Assembly: GCA_964372025.1 (NCBI GenBank) | Contig: CAYJPF010000099.1 | Coordinates: forward strand, 1 to 10,302 | Origin: CAYJBP01 sp964372025 | GTDB taxonomy: Bacteria > Bacillota > Dehalobacteriia > UBA4068 | DNA length: 10,302 bases | Direction: 5' to 3' | Shown here: in pieces, positions 1 through 6,650 of the stretch | Numbering within the stretch: position 1 is the stretch's first letter | How the letters are laid out: each line of letters begins with the position of its first letter | Translations under genes and position numbers: made by a program | The notes under the pieces: generated by a model | Told to the model about the DNA's origin: nothing | Database searches by the model: none | Seen by the model: the letters and a program-made list of their open reading frames with translations, nothing else

Positions 1-27
1 TGCCTTTACATCCTTATTATAACAAAA

Positions 28-75
28 ATAAGCACAAACTCCTAACCATTTTTTCATGGTTTGGGTTGTGCTTAT
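28..75 (-). terminator. Long imperfect hairpin, possible second terminator
   Basis: The outer arms (28-37 and 66-75) pair perfectly over 10 bp. An inner 6-bp stem (AACCAT/ATGGTT) closes a small loop of TTTTTC, and the two stems are separated by a short internal loop with a bulge. Read on the minus strand the hairpin is followed by TTTTTGTT, so it could act as a backup terminator for the minus-strand operon. On the plus strand no T-run follows. A regulatory RNA hairpin for a gene beyond the left edge is an alternative. Confidence 0.5.
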
Positions 76-83
76 ATTGTACC

Positions 84-123
84 AAAAAAGAAGCAAAAAA
101 AACTTTTGCCTTTTTTGCTTCTT
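84..123 (-). terminator. Intrinsic terminator of the minus-strand operon
   Basis: A 13-bp perfect stem (111-123 with 88-100) encloses a 10-nt loop. On the minus strand the stem ends in TTTTTT-GCTTCTT and is followed by four more T residues (84-87). It begins 8 bp past the stop codon of the DUF951 gene, which is the expected place for the end of the cvpA-to-DUF951 transcript. Confidence 0.8.
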
Positions 124-131
124 ATCAATAT

Positions 132-323
132 TTAGCTTTTATCTTCCTCTACCCTTACCAAGCGACGGTTAAATTCCGCCCGGCTTAACATTATCTGACG
201 CCCACAACCCTTGCAAACTAAACCAATATCTGCTCCCATTCGCTCTATCTTCCAACCATAACTGCCGCAAGGATGCGCCTTCTTTAAATACGCTATATCT
301 CCCTTATTGTAATCTGGCAGCAT
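132..323 (-). CDS. DUF951 family small cysteine-containing protein
   Basis: This 63-residue protein matches the DUF951 family, short proteins widespread in Firmicutes with no established biochemical role. Visible family features are the KKAHPCG segment (residues 14-20), a GAD turn (30-32) and a CKGCGRQIML segment from residue 37. Cys19, Cys37 and Cys40 could form a small metal site, which is inference. I chose ATG at 323 because GGAGGTT (328-334) lies 4-5 bases upstream; a TTG two codons earlier would overlap that site. The start lies inside the end of the HEAT gene, so the two are probably translationally coupled. DUF951 genes commonly sit near ychF in Firmicutes, and ychF lies a few genes away here. 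A terminator follows directly. Confidence 0.85.
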   Translation of the reverse strand: MLPDYNKGDIAYLKKAHPCGSYGWKIERMGADIGLVCKGCGRQIMLSRAEFNRRLVRVEEDKS

Positions 324-1356
324 AAGCAACCTCCATCGCTCTTAAAGATTCATGCGCATTTACAGCCACCGTCCACTCCCGATCCTGCGCAAGTTGCTGC
401 AATATGCCCATCGTGCCCAATTCGCCAATCTGACCCAAAGAACAAGCTACTGCCGCCCTCACCGCCCAAGATTGGTCCTGAGCTGCCTTAATTAGCTCCG
501 GTAATGCCGCCACCGCTTTGGCCATCCCCAAACAGGCCGCCGCCGCCCGTCTGGTTTGCTCATCTGCATCACTTAAACACGCTATAATCTGATCCAAGGG
601 ATATCCCGGCTGCATCTGCCCCAGTACCGATAATATCATCGGCTTATGCTCAGCCTCTACCTCGCCCAATAAATAACATAATAACCACGATGCACTATCC
701 CCCATCGCCACCAATACCTCGGCCACCCTGGCCGGTACATAACGATGCGGCTGCAATATAGCCGAAGCCAAATAAGTTAAACAAGCCGGCTCCTTAAGCG
801 TAATCAGTAAACGCACCGCCGCCATCTGAATATTCTCCTCTTTACTGGAGAGTAAATCGACAAAAACCGGCAATACCGTCGGATCGGGGCATTCCTGCCA
901 AGCCTGCGCCAGGCTATATGGCTGATAATTAGCCTGCCCCAAACTGCGAGCATATAAATGCAATAACTTCTCATCCTCGATAGTTTGACGCAAACTTTGC
1001 CCATAATCAGCATTAACCTTAGGCAAAGCCTGCAAAATCTCCTCCAAACAACCGGGCTTGCTCTCTTTAATCTTTTGTAGCAAAATCGGGCTTAATTGAC
1101 TATTATTTACCGCCTCTACCACCAGCTTATCAGCCAAAGGCAAAAAGATTTCACTAGTGCCCTTATTAGGATCTACCGGCACAAATGTTAAAGGCTGCGT
1201 ATGCTCAAAAAGCTTGCGCCTATTTTTACGCATAACCCCCCGCCAAATCATCACCGCTATAAACACAATAAAGGCCAAGGCTGCAATTACAATTAACCAC
1301 AACATCTGCCGATTATTTAATAAATATTGCCAATAATCAAGAATATTTTCTAACAA
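304..1356 (-). CDS. Membrane-anchored HEAT-repeat protein
   Basis: A 350-residue protein with one strongly hydrophobic N-terminal segment (about residues 18-38) followed by a basic cluster (RKNRRK), which predicts a single anchor with the rest in the cytoplasm. From about residue 150 to the end there are repeated pairs of amphipathic helices of the HEAT / PBS-lyase type, for example segments reading VRLLITLKEPA, TRRAAAACLGMA and VRAAVACSLGQIG. Such repeats make a curved scaffold for protein binding; no catalytic motif is visible. The start is TTG at 1356: AAGGAG (1366-1371) sits 9 bases upstream and no better ATG is near. The stop codon lies inside the DUF951 gene (20-bp overlap). The partner is unknown. 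I would not assign a function beyond a membrane-attached scaffold. Confidence 0.8.
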   Translation of the reverse strand: MLENILDYWQYLLNNRQMLWLIVIAALAFIVFIAVMIWRGVMRKNRRKLFEHTQPLTFVPVDPNKGTSEIFLPLADKLVVEAVNNSQLSPILLQKIKESKPGCLEEILQALPKVNADYGQSLRQTIEDEKLLHLYARSLGQANYQPYSLAQAWQECPDPTVLPVFVDLLSSKEENIQMAAVRLLITLKEPACLTYLASAILQPHRYVPARVAEVLVAMGDSASWLLCYLLGEVEAEHKPMILSVLGQMQPGYPLDQIIACLSDADEQTRRAAAACLGMAKAVAALPELIKAAQDQSWAVRAAVACSLGQIGELGTMGILQQLAQDREWTVAVNAHESLRAMEVAYAARLQ

Positions 1357-1369
1357 AAAGGCCAGCTCC

Positions 1370-1421
1370 TTACTATAATTGCTTACTATAATCGCTTACT
1401 ATAATTGCCTACTATATTTGC
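1370..1421. repeat. Four tandem 13-bp repeats between selD and the HEAT gene
   Basis: Four head-to-tail units of 13 bp: TTACTATAATTGC, one copy with TCGC at the end, an exact copy of the first, and CTACTATATTTGC. The array fills almost the whole 68-bp gap between selD and the HEAT gene. Its left edge overlaps the HEAT ribosome binding site (AAGGAG, 1366-1371). On the minus strand each unit carries a TATAGT or similar -10-like string. Copy number could vary by replication slippage. Confidence 0.9.
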
Positions 1422-1424
1422 TTG

Positions 1425-2462
1425 CTAATTAGCGATAACCTTAAGCCCCTTACCGGCACGCATTTTGCCGATAATAGCAAATTCTAAGCCGGCTTTTTCT
1501 AATTGCACCTCCAGCTTAGAGGCCTTAAGCTTAGGAGCGGCAATCAATAAGCCACCGCTAAGCTGCGGATCGGCCAATAGGGCTTTGTTGATATCATTAA
1601 TTTGTTCATCAAAGTGTACCTTGCCATGCAGCGCTTTTAGATTATGGTAAATATTGTCGCTAATAATATCCCGATTAAGCAAATCAATAGCCTGCGGATA
1701 AGCAGGGATTAAGGCTGCCCATAACTCCATAGCCAAACCCGAGCTTAAGGCCAGCTGATAGCCATGACCCAATAAGCCGTTTTGGCCAATATCAATAGCA
1801 GCTTTAATTTTTAAATCGGCCATAATTTCGGCCACCTGCTTGCTTAAAGTAGCAATAGTTGCCAAAGCTTGCTCGGCATCATCATCGCCAAGCTGGCCTT
1901 TTCTAAGCCCATTGGCCAAAATGCCACTGCCTAAAGGCTTGCTTAAAAAAAGCAAGTCGCCTTCTTGGGCAGCATTAGGGGCAATAAGATGATCAGGATG
2001 CACCGTTGCCGTTAAAGATAAACCATATTTAGGTTCTTTATCATCTAGGGTATAGCCGCCTGTTAGCAGGGCATTTGCTTCTTTAATCTTAAGCGCAGCC
2101 CCTTCTAAAATCATTTTAAACAGGCTTTTATCCTTAGCCTGCGGAAAAGCAGCGATATTCTGCGCCATCAAGGGCTTAGCGCCTAAGGCATAAATGCTAT
2201 TAAAAGCATGGGCGGCGGCAATTTGGCCGAATAAATAGGCATTATCGAGCATTGGCAAGCTTAGGCTTAAGCTTTGCACCAAGGCCAAATCTTTATTTAA
2301 ACGGTAAATGCCGGGCTGATTATAGCCATTATCGGCCATTAGCAGAGCATTATCATTAAATTTAGGCAAATCGCCAATTAAAGATTGCAGATCCTCCGGA
2401 CCCCAACCATTGCTTCAGCCAACGCCTTTAACCATCGAAGTTAAAGTTTCTTTTTTAAACAT
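1425..2462 (-). CDS. selD: Selenocysteine-containing selenide, water dikinase (SelD), divergent
   Basis: SelD makes selenophosphate from selenide and ATP for selenocysteine and selenouridine synthesis. Translation from ATG at 2462, with GAGAGG (2471-2476) 8 bases upstream, gives 345 residues, the usual SelD length, if TGA at 2415-2417 (codon 16) is read as selenocysteine. The context VKGVG-Sec aligns with the catalytic Cys17 of E. coli SelD. Later family motifs are present: GQIAAAHAF, GGYTLDDKEPKYG, LSKPLGSG, IDIGQNGLLGH and DPQLSGGLL. Oddities: the position of E. coli Lys20 is Gly19, and those of metal-binding Asp68 and Asp91 are Ser66 and Ser89; Asp51 and Asp227 equivalents (Asp37, Asp224) remain. 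These comparisons are by eye. The gene follows the QueG-like gene by 21 bp. Selenocysteine insertion would need selA, selB and selC elsewhere. It could be a paralogue of a canonical SelD. Confidence 0.85.
2383..2408 (-). promoter_or_regulatory. SECIS-like hairpin directing UGA readthrough in selD
   Basis: On the minus strand, six bases after the TGA, GGTTG (2408-2404) pairs with CAATC (2387-2383). Above one bulged G, GGGTCC (2403-2398) pairs with GGATCT (2394-2389), leaving a GGA apical loop. Several pairs are G-U. Bacterial SECIS elements lie immediately 3' of the UGA inside the coding region and present G residues at the start of the apical loop for SelB; position, size and loop fit that description. 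The fold was done by hand and not energy-scored. Confidence 0.6.
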
Positions 2463-2483
2463 GGTAAAATCCTCTCGATCTTT

Positions 2484-3173
2484 TTATTTGCCGATAGGGC
2501 AGGCGGCCAGGCAGCGGCCGCAAATGCGCTTGCCAAAGCTATGGCGCATTTGTGATAAATGGTCATCGCAGGCAAAAACGTCCAGCCTATGAGCTAAATC
2601 CTGATTAGGCTGCCAGTTTTGGCCTAAAATAGCCTTAGGCGGACAAGCCTGTTGACAAGCAGTACAATTGCCGCAATCCCTGCTTAAGGGGCTGCCGCAA
2701 GCAAGCGGCGCATCGGTTAAAATAGTAGCTAGGCGCTGCGCCGGGCCATTATCGGGGGTGATAAAGCAGCTGCTTTTGCCAATCCAGCCCAAGCCGGCTA
2801 AACGTGCAGCCAGACGATGGCTGAATATGCCCAGCAAATGATTAGTACCCATCCTTTGCGATGCCGGAATTGGATAAGCCTTATAGCCCAGCTTGGCCAG
2901 GTGATTAGCCCCAAATAAACTTAGGCGATCCAAAGCCGCATTTAGGGCATCATAATAGCGTAAATAGGTGTGATTGGGGGCAATGGCCAATTCATCGATT
3001 ACCGCCCGCGGAAAATTAATGGCCAGGCTAATCGCATAAGGATAATCCTGCCATTTATCGCCATAGTAAAGGTCTAAATCGGCGGCGGCTAAGCTTAAAT
3101 CGGCAAAACCGATTTTATCGGCGCCCAAATCGCTAAAATAGGAGCTTAATTGCTCATTGTAATAGGTAGTCAT
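2484..3173 (-). CDS. QueG-like double [4Fe-4S] cluster protein
   Basis: A 229-residue protein resembling the core of epoxyqueuosine reductase (QueG), which uses cobalamin and two [4Fe-4S] clusters. The family signature AGLGWIGK is present, followed by two C-terminal cluster motifs: Cys167/170/173/177 (C-x2-C-x2-C-x3-CP) and Cys202/218/221/225, the last three in CGRCLAACP. The catalytic Asp that QueG carries before AGLGWIGK is not evident; the local sequence is IPASQRMGTNHLLG. The C-terminal tRNA-binding HEAT-like domain of full QueG is also missing. I therefore read it as a QueG-related redox protein and not as queuosine synthase. ATG at 3173 has GAAGGA just upstream. It lies 19 bp after cvpA and 21 bp before selD, so it is probably co-transcribed with both. 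A role linked to selenium reduction is speculation. Confidence 0.75.
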   Translation of the reverse strand: MTTYYNEQLSSYFSDLGADKIGFADLSLAAADLDLYYGDKWQDYPYAISLAINFPRAVIDELAIAPNHTYLRYYDALNAALDRLSLFGANHLAKLGYKAYPIPASQRMGTNHLLGIFSHRLAARLAGLGWIGKSSCFITPDNGPAQRLATILTDAPLACGSPLSRDCGNCTACQQACPPKAILGQNWQPNQDLAHRLDVFACDDHLSQMRHSFGKRICGRCLAACPIGK

Positions 3174-3192
3174 AAAAATCCTTCAAAAAAAT

Positions 3193-3732
3193 TTATAATA
3201 ATTGGGGGATATCATAGATCAAAGGTAGAATTATTTCCGAGCTGCGTAAATATGCATGCCAAGGGCTAAGGGCAGTAATGCCGATATCAATTAAAGAAGG
3301 GAAGATAATATTATCGATAATCACAATCAAAATAATACCTACTACCAGGGCAATTAGGCTGCCGATAGCATGATCGATGCGCCCTAGCACCGTGCCGCCT
3401 AAAAGGCCGCTTAAGGCGCGTGCTAATAATCTAATCAGCCAATTTACAATAATAAAGATAATAATAAATAATATTATTTGCAGCAGGCGATTAGCCGCTG
3501 CATTGGTATCGATAATTAAAGAAATTAAAGCCAAAACTTGATTGCTGCTATCAGACGGGCTAAGCCCGGGGATAAGTGCGGTAAGCTGATAGGCTAATTG
3601 GGCGGAATAATGACGCCCTAGCTGGTAGGCAATAATAAATGCGCCAAAAGAGCTTAATACCTGAATTAAGCCGCTATGCCAGCCCCATAGGCCAAAAAGG
3701 ATAATAATAAGCAGTAAAATTAAATCGGTCAT
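3193..3732 (-). CDS. CvpA family integral membrane protein
   Basis: A 179-residue, very hydrophobic protein with the layout of the CvpA family (named for colicin V production in E. coli; common in Firmicutes, where the role is poorly defined). Four membrane segments can be drawn, roughly residues 2-20, 22-42, 78-105 and 118-150. The family-like N-terminus has an acidic residue early in the first helix and a WGWHSGLIQ turn after it. The start ATG at 3732 is preceded by GGGAGAG (3737-3743). It is the first gene of the minus-strand operon, 19 bp ahead of the QueG-like gene and divergent from ychF. Family assignment rests on topology, length and the N-terminal pattern. Confidence 0.75.
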   Translation of the reverse strand: MTDLILLLIIILFGLWGWHSGLIQVLSSFGAFIIAYQLGRHYSAQLAYQLTALIPGLSPSDSSNQVLALISLIIDTNAAANRLLQIILFIIIFIIVNWLIRLLARALSGLLGGTVLGRIDHAIGSLIALVVGIILIVIIDNIIFPSLIDIGITALSPWHAYLRSSEIILPLIYDIPQLL

Positions 3733-3758
3733 AGCTCTCTCCCAAAAATACTCTGCTT

Positions 3759-3789
3759 ATTATATACGCTATACTTGTGCCTTTGTCCT
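3759..3789 (-). promoter_or_regulatory. Promoter for the cvpA-selD-HEAT-DUF951 operon
   Basis: On the minus strand a perfect -10 TATAAT (forward 3759-3764) lies 27 bp before the cvpA start. Its best -35 is AGGACA (forward 3784-3789), matching four of six consensus bases at a rather long 19-bp spacing. It interlocks with the plus-strand ychF promoter. Confidence 0.55.
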
Positions 3790-3803
3790 TTTTCCTGTAT
3801 AAT
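3775..3803 (+). promoter_or_regulatory. SigA-type promoter for ychF
   Basis: TTGTGC (3775-3780), a 17-bp spacer and a perfect TATAAT (3798-3803) form a strong housekeeping-type promoter. Transcription would begin around 3810, giving a short leader of about 26 nt before the ychF start codon. Confidence 0.7.
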
Positions 3804-3835
3804 TGTTTATAGAATATATTAATGAGGTGAAAATT

Positions 3836-4930
3836 ATGGCATTATCTTGTGGAATTATCGGCCTGCCTTTGGTGGGCAAAACAACGTTTTTTAATCTATT
3901 AACCGGCTCGCAGCTGGAAACCAGCGCTTATTTTAGCGGCAAAACGGCCACCAATAGCGCCCATGCGGCCGTGCCCGATAGCCGTATTGATTATCTGGCT
4001 AAAATGTTTAGCCCCAAAAAAACCACTTATGCTCAAATCGAAATCATCGATGTACCCGGCCTAATGCGGGGGGCATCCAAAGGGCAAGGTACCGGCAACG
4101 AGTTTTTAACCGCCGTGCGTGATAGTGATGTTTTGGCTCATATCGTGCGTGGCTTTAATAATGAGGATGTATTGCATAGCGAAGATAGCATTGATATCAT
4201 CCGCGATATCGATACCATCGCTACCGAGCTATTATTTGCCGATTTGCAATTAATCGAAACTCGCCTGGAGCGAATTTTAACCGGCGGCAAAAAGAAGGTG
4301 GAGCATCCTTTGGAGGAAGAGGCTTTGCGCAAATGCCAAGCCCTGCTCGAGGACGAAAAGCCGCTTAAGCTATTGCAATTAAGCGAGGATGAGCAAGAGG
4401 CCTTAAAGCATATCACTTTTTTAACCGATAAGCCGATGATTTTGGTAATTAATATTGACGAAGAGCAAGCCGCCCAGCAAAATTGGCCACAAAAAGAGCA
4501 AGTTACAGCCTATGCTATGCAGCAAGGCTATGAGCTTTTGATAGTATCTGCCCGCACCGAGGAGGAGATTAGCCAGCTAGAGCCCGAGGAAAGGGAAGTA
4601 TTTATGGAAGAATTGGGCATAGCCGAAAGCGGTATTAACAGGCTTTGCCAGAGTTTGTATCGTCAATTGGGCTTAATCTCGTTTTTGACGGCAGGCACAG
4701 ATGAGGTACGTGCTTGGACGATTAAAGACGGCATAACTGCCAAGATGGCAGCCGGCAAAATCCATTCCGATATCGAGCGGGGCTTTATCCGCGCCGAAAC
4801 GGTGGCCTTTGACCATTTAGCCGAAGCCCAAAGCATGGCCGCCGCCCGAGATAAGGGCTATTTCCGGCTGGAGGGCAAAGAGTATATTGTGCAAGATGGC
4901 GATATAATTAATTTTAGATTTAATGTTTAA
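3836..4930 (+). CDS. ychF: YchF/OLA1-type nucleotide-binding GTPase-family protein
   Basis: A 364-residue member of the Obg-related YchF family, cytosolic P-loop NTPases that bind ribosomes and in well-studied members prefer ATP over GTP. The P-loop GLPLVGKT spans residues 9-16, the G3 region reads DVPGLMRGASKGQGTGNEF, and the G4 position is NIDE where GTP-specific proteins have NKxD, which is the YchF hallmark. A helical insert occupies roughly residues 120-200, and a C-terminal TGS domain starts near residue 279 (TDEVRAWTI, then ERGFIRAE). Length matches the family. I chose ATG at 3836 because GAGGTGA lies 6 bases upstream and the protein begins like other YchF proteins; an in-frame ATG at 3803 overlaps the promoter -10. 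The P-loop has LVGKTT where the best-known homologues have NVGKST. Confidence 0.92.
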   Translation: MALSCGIIGLPLVGKTTFFNLLTGSQLETSAYFSGKTATNSAHAAVPDSRIDYLAKMFSPKKTTYAQIEIIDVPGLMRGASKGQGTGNEFLTAVRDSDVLAHIVRGFNNEDVLHSEDSIDIIRDIDTIATELLFADLQLIETRLERILTGGKKKVEHPLEEEALRKCQALLEDEKPLKLLQLSEDEQEALKHITFLTDKPMILVINIDEEQAAQQNWPQKEQVTAYAMQQGYELLIVSARTEEEISQLEPEEREVFMEELGIAESGINRLCQSLYRQLGLISFLTAGTDEVRAWTIKDGITAKMAAGKIHSDIERGFIRAETVAFDHLAEAQSMAAARDKGYFRLEGKEYIVQDGDIINFRFNV

Positions 4931-5233
4931 GGGTAAGTAGCTTTTGCCTAAAACAAAGATTATTGACAGACTGAATGCGCCGCTTGCCGACTGCCTCTTT
5001 TAAAATGAGCTGGAATGGTAATGCATGCCATCGTTTACACAGGTCAGATTATGAGTTTTTATTTTGTATTTGTGTTCGCAAAGCCGGTATTTTTGATTGA
5101 CTTTTATGAGTTCAATATGCTACAATTTAGATAAAAATGTACAATAATTCATTTCGATAAACTCCAAATAAAGGGGGGTAATATTTCGGCAAAAACCCAA
5201 ACAAATAATTTATAAATTGAAAGGATTTTGATT
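4931..5233. other. Intergenic region between ychF and the SLH gene
   Basis: This 303-bp gap holds no convincing gene and no clear terminator for ychF. Its right half contains the SLH promoter (5097-5126) and a leader of about 100 nt ending in AAAGGA (5219-5224). The leader includes an AAAGGGGGG purine run (5171-5179) with no good start codon after it. The composition shifts here from the GCC/GGC-rich neighbouring genes to a more mixed sequence. Confidence 0.6.
5097..5126 (+). promoter_or_regulatory. SigA-type promoter for the SLH protein gene
   Basis: TTGACT (5097-5102), an 18-bp spacer and TACAAT (5121-5126) match five of six bases at each element. Transcription would start near 5133 and produce a 5' leader of about 100 nt, long enough for leader regulation, although no known riboswitch fold was recognised within it. 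Confidence 0.7.
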
Positions 5234-6553
5234 ATGAAAAAGAAATTATTCGCAATGGTATTGACCCTTTGTATGGTGTTGGCTATGTTACCTGTTTCCG
5301 CTTCGGCGCAAGGTGTAGAGATTTTAGATGCCTATTTGGACATCGACGACCGCGGCGATGTGGTTTTGATGGTTGAGTTCAATCAGGCGCTCAGCTACAA
5401 CCAAAACGATCCATACTCTTCGCCCTATCTTGATGTTTTCATCGGCACTGGTGTGGGCGGTACTATTGCCATCAACACCCAAATGTTAGACGGTAAGTAT
5501 ATTGCGCCCATTGATTTTTTACTCATTGATGAAGCCGCTCCCTTCGGCACAACAAGCCATACAGCCGCCACCTTAGTTCTAAAAACGGGTATCACAGGTT
5601 TTGAACCGGAGTTCACCTACGAAATGCAACCGTTTCAACTGGATATTACCCGCACCAATATGAACACAGTCCACACAATTTATAATGATGGTTTCATAGA
5701 GACCGATAGCTTCGCTGGGTTAGTCAATGCACCTGCATTCTCTACTTCTCCCGCCATTACAATTACTCCCGAAATGAGGATCATCGGCGGAGAATATTAT
5801 CATATTCAAATCATTGGTGAACAGTGGGTCAGCTTGGACTTTGATGCGCAAGGCAACCATGCTGCAGTGGGCTTTACCAGCGACATGCAGGGCGTTACAA
5901 TAGAAAGCGTCGCAAGTGCAAGTGAGCAAAATGGTATCTTTAAGGTGGATGTGAATAGCTATCCGCTTACCTATCAAGAAACCGCCCCCACAACACCCCC
6001 TGCAACCTCTCCAACCGAGCCCATTCAACCCACCACAGACACACCCTCCGATTGGGCTCTCGATCAAGTAAACGAGGCTATTGCGGCAAACATCGTGCCC
6101 GAGAGCTTGCAGACCATGTACACCCAAGCAACCACCCGTGCCGAGTTCTGCGCTTTGGCTGTTGCGCTCTACGAAACAAGCATGGGCACGGAAATCACCG
6201 AGCGTGCTACCTTTGATGATACCGACGACTTGAATGTACAAAAAATGGCCGGGCTCGGCGTTGTCAACGGCGTGGGCGAAGGCAAGTTCAACCCGGATGA
6301 AAAACTGACTCGTGAGCAAGCGGCGGTTATCCTCGCCAGGCTTTCCGAGGTTATGGACAATCCCCTGGACAAAGTAGCCGCTACATTTGCTGATAATGAC
6401 GATGTTTCCGATTGGGCACTTGAAGCCGTTGGGCAAATGCTGGCTTCGGGCATTATGGGCGGCGTGGGCGATAACAAGTTTTCCCCTAAAGCTGATTACA
6501 CAAGAGAGCAGAGCATTTTAACCACCTTGCGCGTCTTTAACCTTGTGAAATAA
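5234..6553 (+). CDS. Secreted SLH-domain cell-surface protein
   Basis: A 439-residue exported protein. A signal peptide is clear: MKKK, a hydrophobic core and likely cleavage after Ala25 (SASA-Q). Residues 26 to about 248 form a domain I do not recognise, rich in beta-prone stretches and acidic turns. A Pro/Thr-rich linker (about 249-273) leads to three SLH repeats (about 273-316, 327-370 and 386-437), marked by TRAEF, LTREQ and YTREQ motifs and by GVVNGVGEGKFNP-type turns. SLH triplets bind pyruvylated secondary cell-wall polymers, so the protein should be displayed on the wall. ATG at 5234 is preferred over an upstream TTG because AAAGGA lies 9 bases before it. Asn codons are about 11 AAC to 9 AAT here but about 3 to 11 in dapF, so the gene may come from a different source. 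It has its own promoter and terminator. Confidence 0.88.
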   Translation: MKKKLFAMVLTLCMVLAMLPVSASAQGVEILDAYLDIDDRGDVVLMVEFNQALSYNQNDPYSSPYLDVFIGTGVGGTIAINTQMLDGKYIAPIDFLLIDEAAPFGTTSHTAATLVLKTGITGFEPEFTYEMQPFQLDITRTNMNTVHTIYNDGFIETDSFAGLVNAPAFSTSPAITITPEMRIIGGEYYHIQIIGEQWVSLDFDAQGNHAAVGFTSDMQGVTIESVASASEQNGIFKVDVNSYPLTYQETAPTTPPATSPTEPIQPTTDTPSDWALDQVNEAIAANIVPESLQTMYTQATTRAEFCALAVALYETSMGTEITERATFDDTDDLNVQKMAGLGVVNGVGEGKFNPDEKLTREQAAVILARLSEVMDNPLDKVAATFADNDDVSDWALEAVGQMLASGIMGGVGDNKFSPKADYTREQSILTTLRVFNLVK

Positions 6554-6588
6554 AATTATATAATATTCGGCAGTGCGCCGGAGCAAAC

Positions 6589-6619
6589 AGGGCGGCTAAC
6601 TTTACGGTGGCCGCCCTTT
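6589..6619 (+). terminator. Intrinsic terminator after the SLH gene
   Basis: AGGGCGGC (6589-6596) pairs with GCCGCCCT (6610-6617) in a perfect 8-bp GC-rich stem with a 13-nt loop. A short T-run (TTTG) follows. It lies 35 bp after the SLH stop codon. Confidence 0.65.
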
Positions 6620-6650
6620 GTCCACCTAAAATACTGCTGCCAACTTTCTA

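Noticed and set aside
1370..1421. Tandem units as a CRISPR array
   Set aside because: The 13-bp units are directly adjacent with no spacers and no cas genes nearby.
1424..1433. GCTAATTAGC palindrome at the selD stop, found again at 9934-9943
   Set aside because: Two copies of an AT-rich 10-bp palindrome built from common codons of this genome can arise by chance; the contexts are unrelated.
2415..2417. TGA in selD as a true stop, with the gene beginning downstream as a truncated pseudogene
   Set aside because: The upstream part has its own ribosome binding site, stays in frame with SelD homology, and puts TGA exactly at the catalytic Cys/Sec position with a hairpin behind it. A random nonsense mutation there is unlikely.
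4963..4968. Perfect TTGACA -35 hexamer after ychF
   Set aside because: There is no -10 at 16-19 bp; the nearest TAAAAT is 32 bp away.
5034..5086. Sequence CACAGG followed later by GCAAAGCC, reminiscent of a cyclic-di-GMP-I riboswitch
   Set aside because: The conserved GGGCAAACC half is missing, the stems do not form by eye, and it lies upstream of the better SLH promoter.
5171..5197. AAAGGGGGG purine run as a ribosome binding site for a leader peptide
   Set aside because: Only an ATT could serve as start, giving a roughly ten-residue peptide; support is too weak.
5720..6436. Long minus-strand open frame opposite the SLH gene
   Set aside because: It mirrors the SLH coding frame, has low-complexity cysteine- and glycine-rich content and no ribosome binding site.
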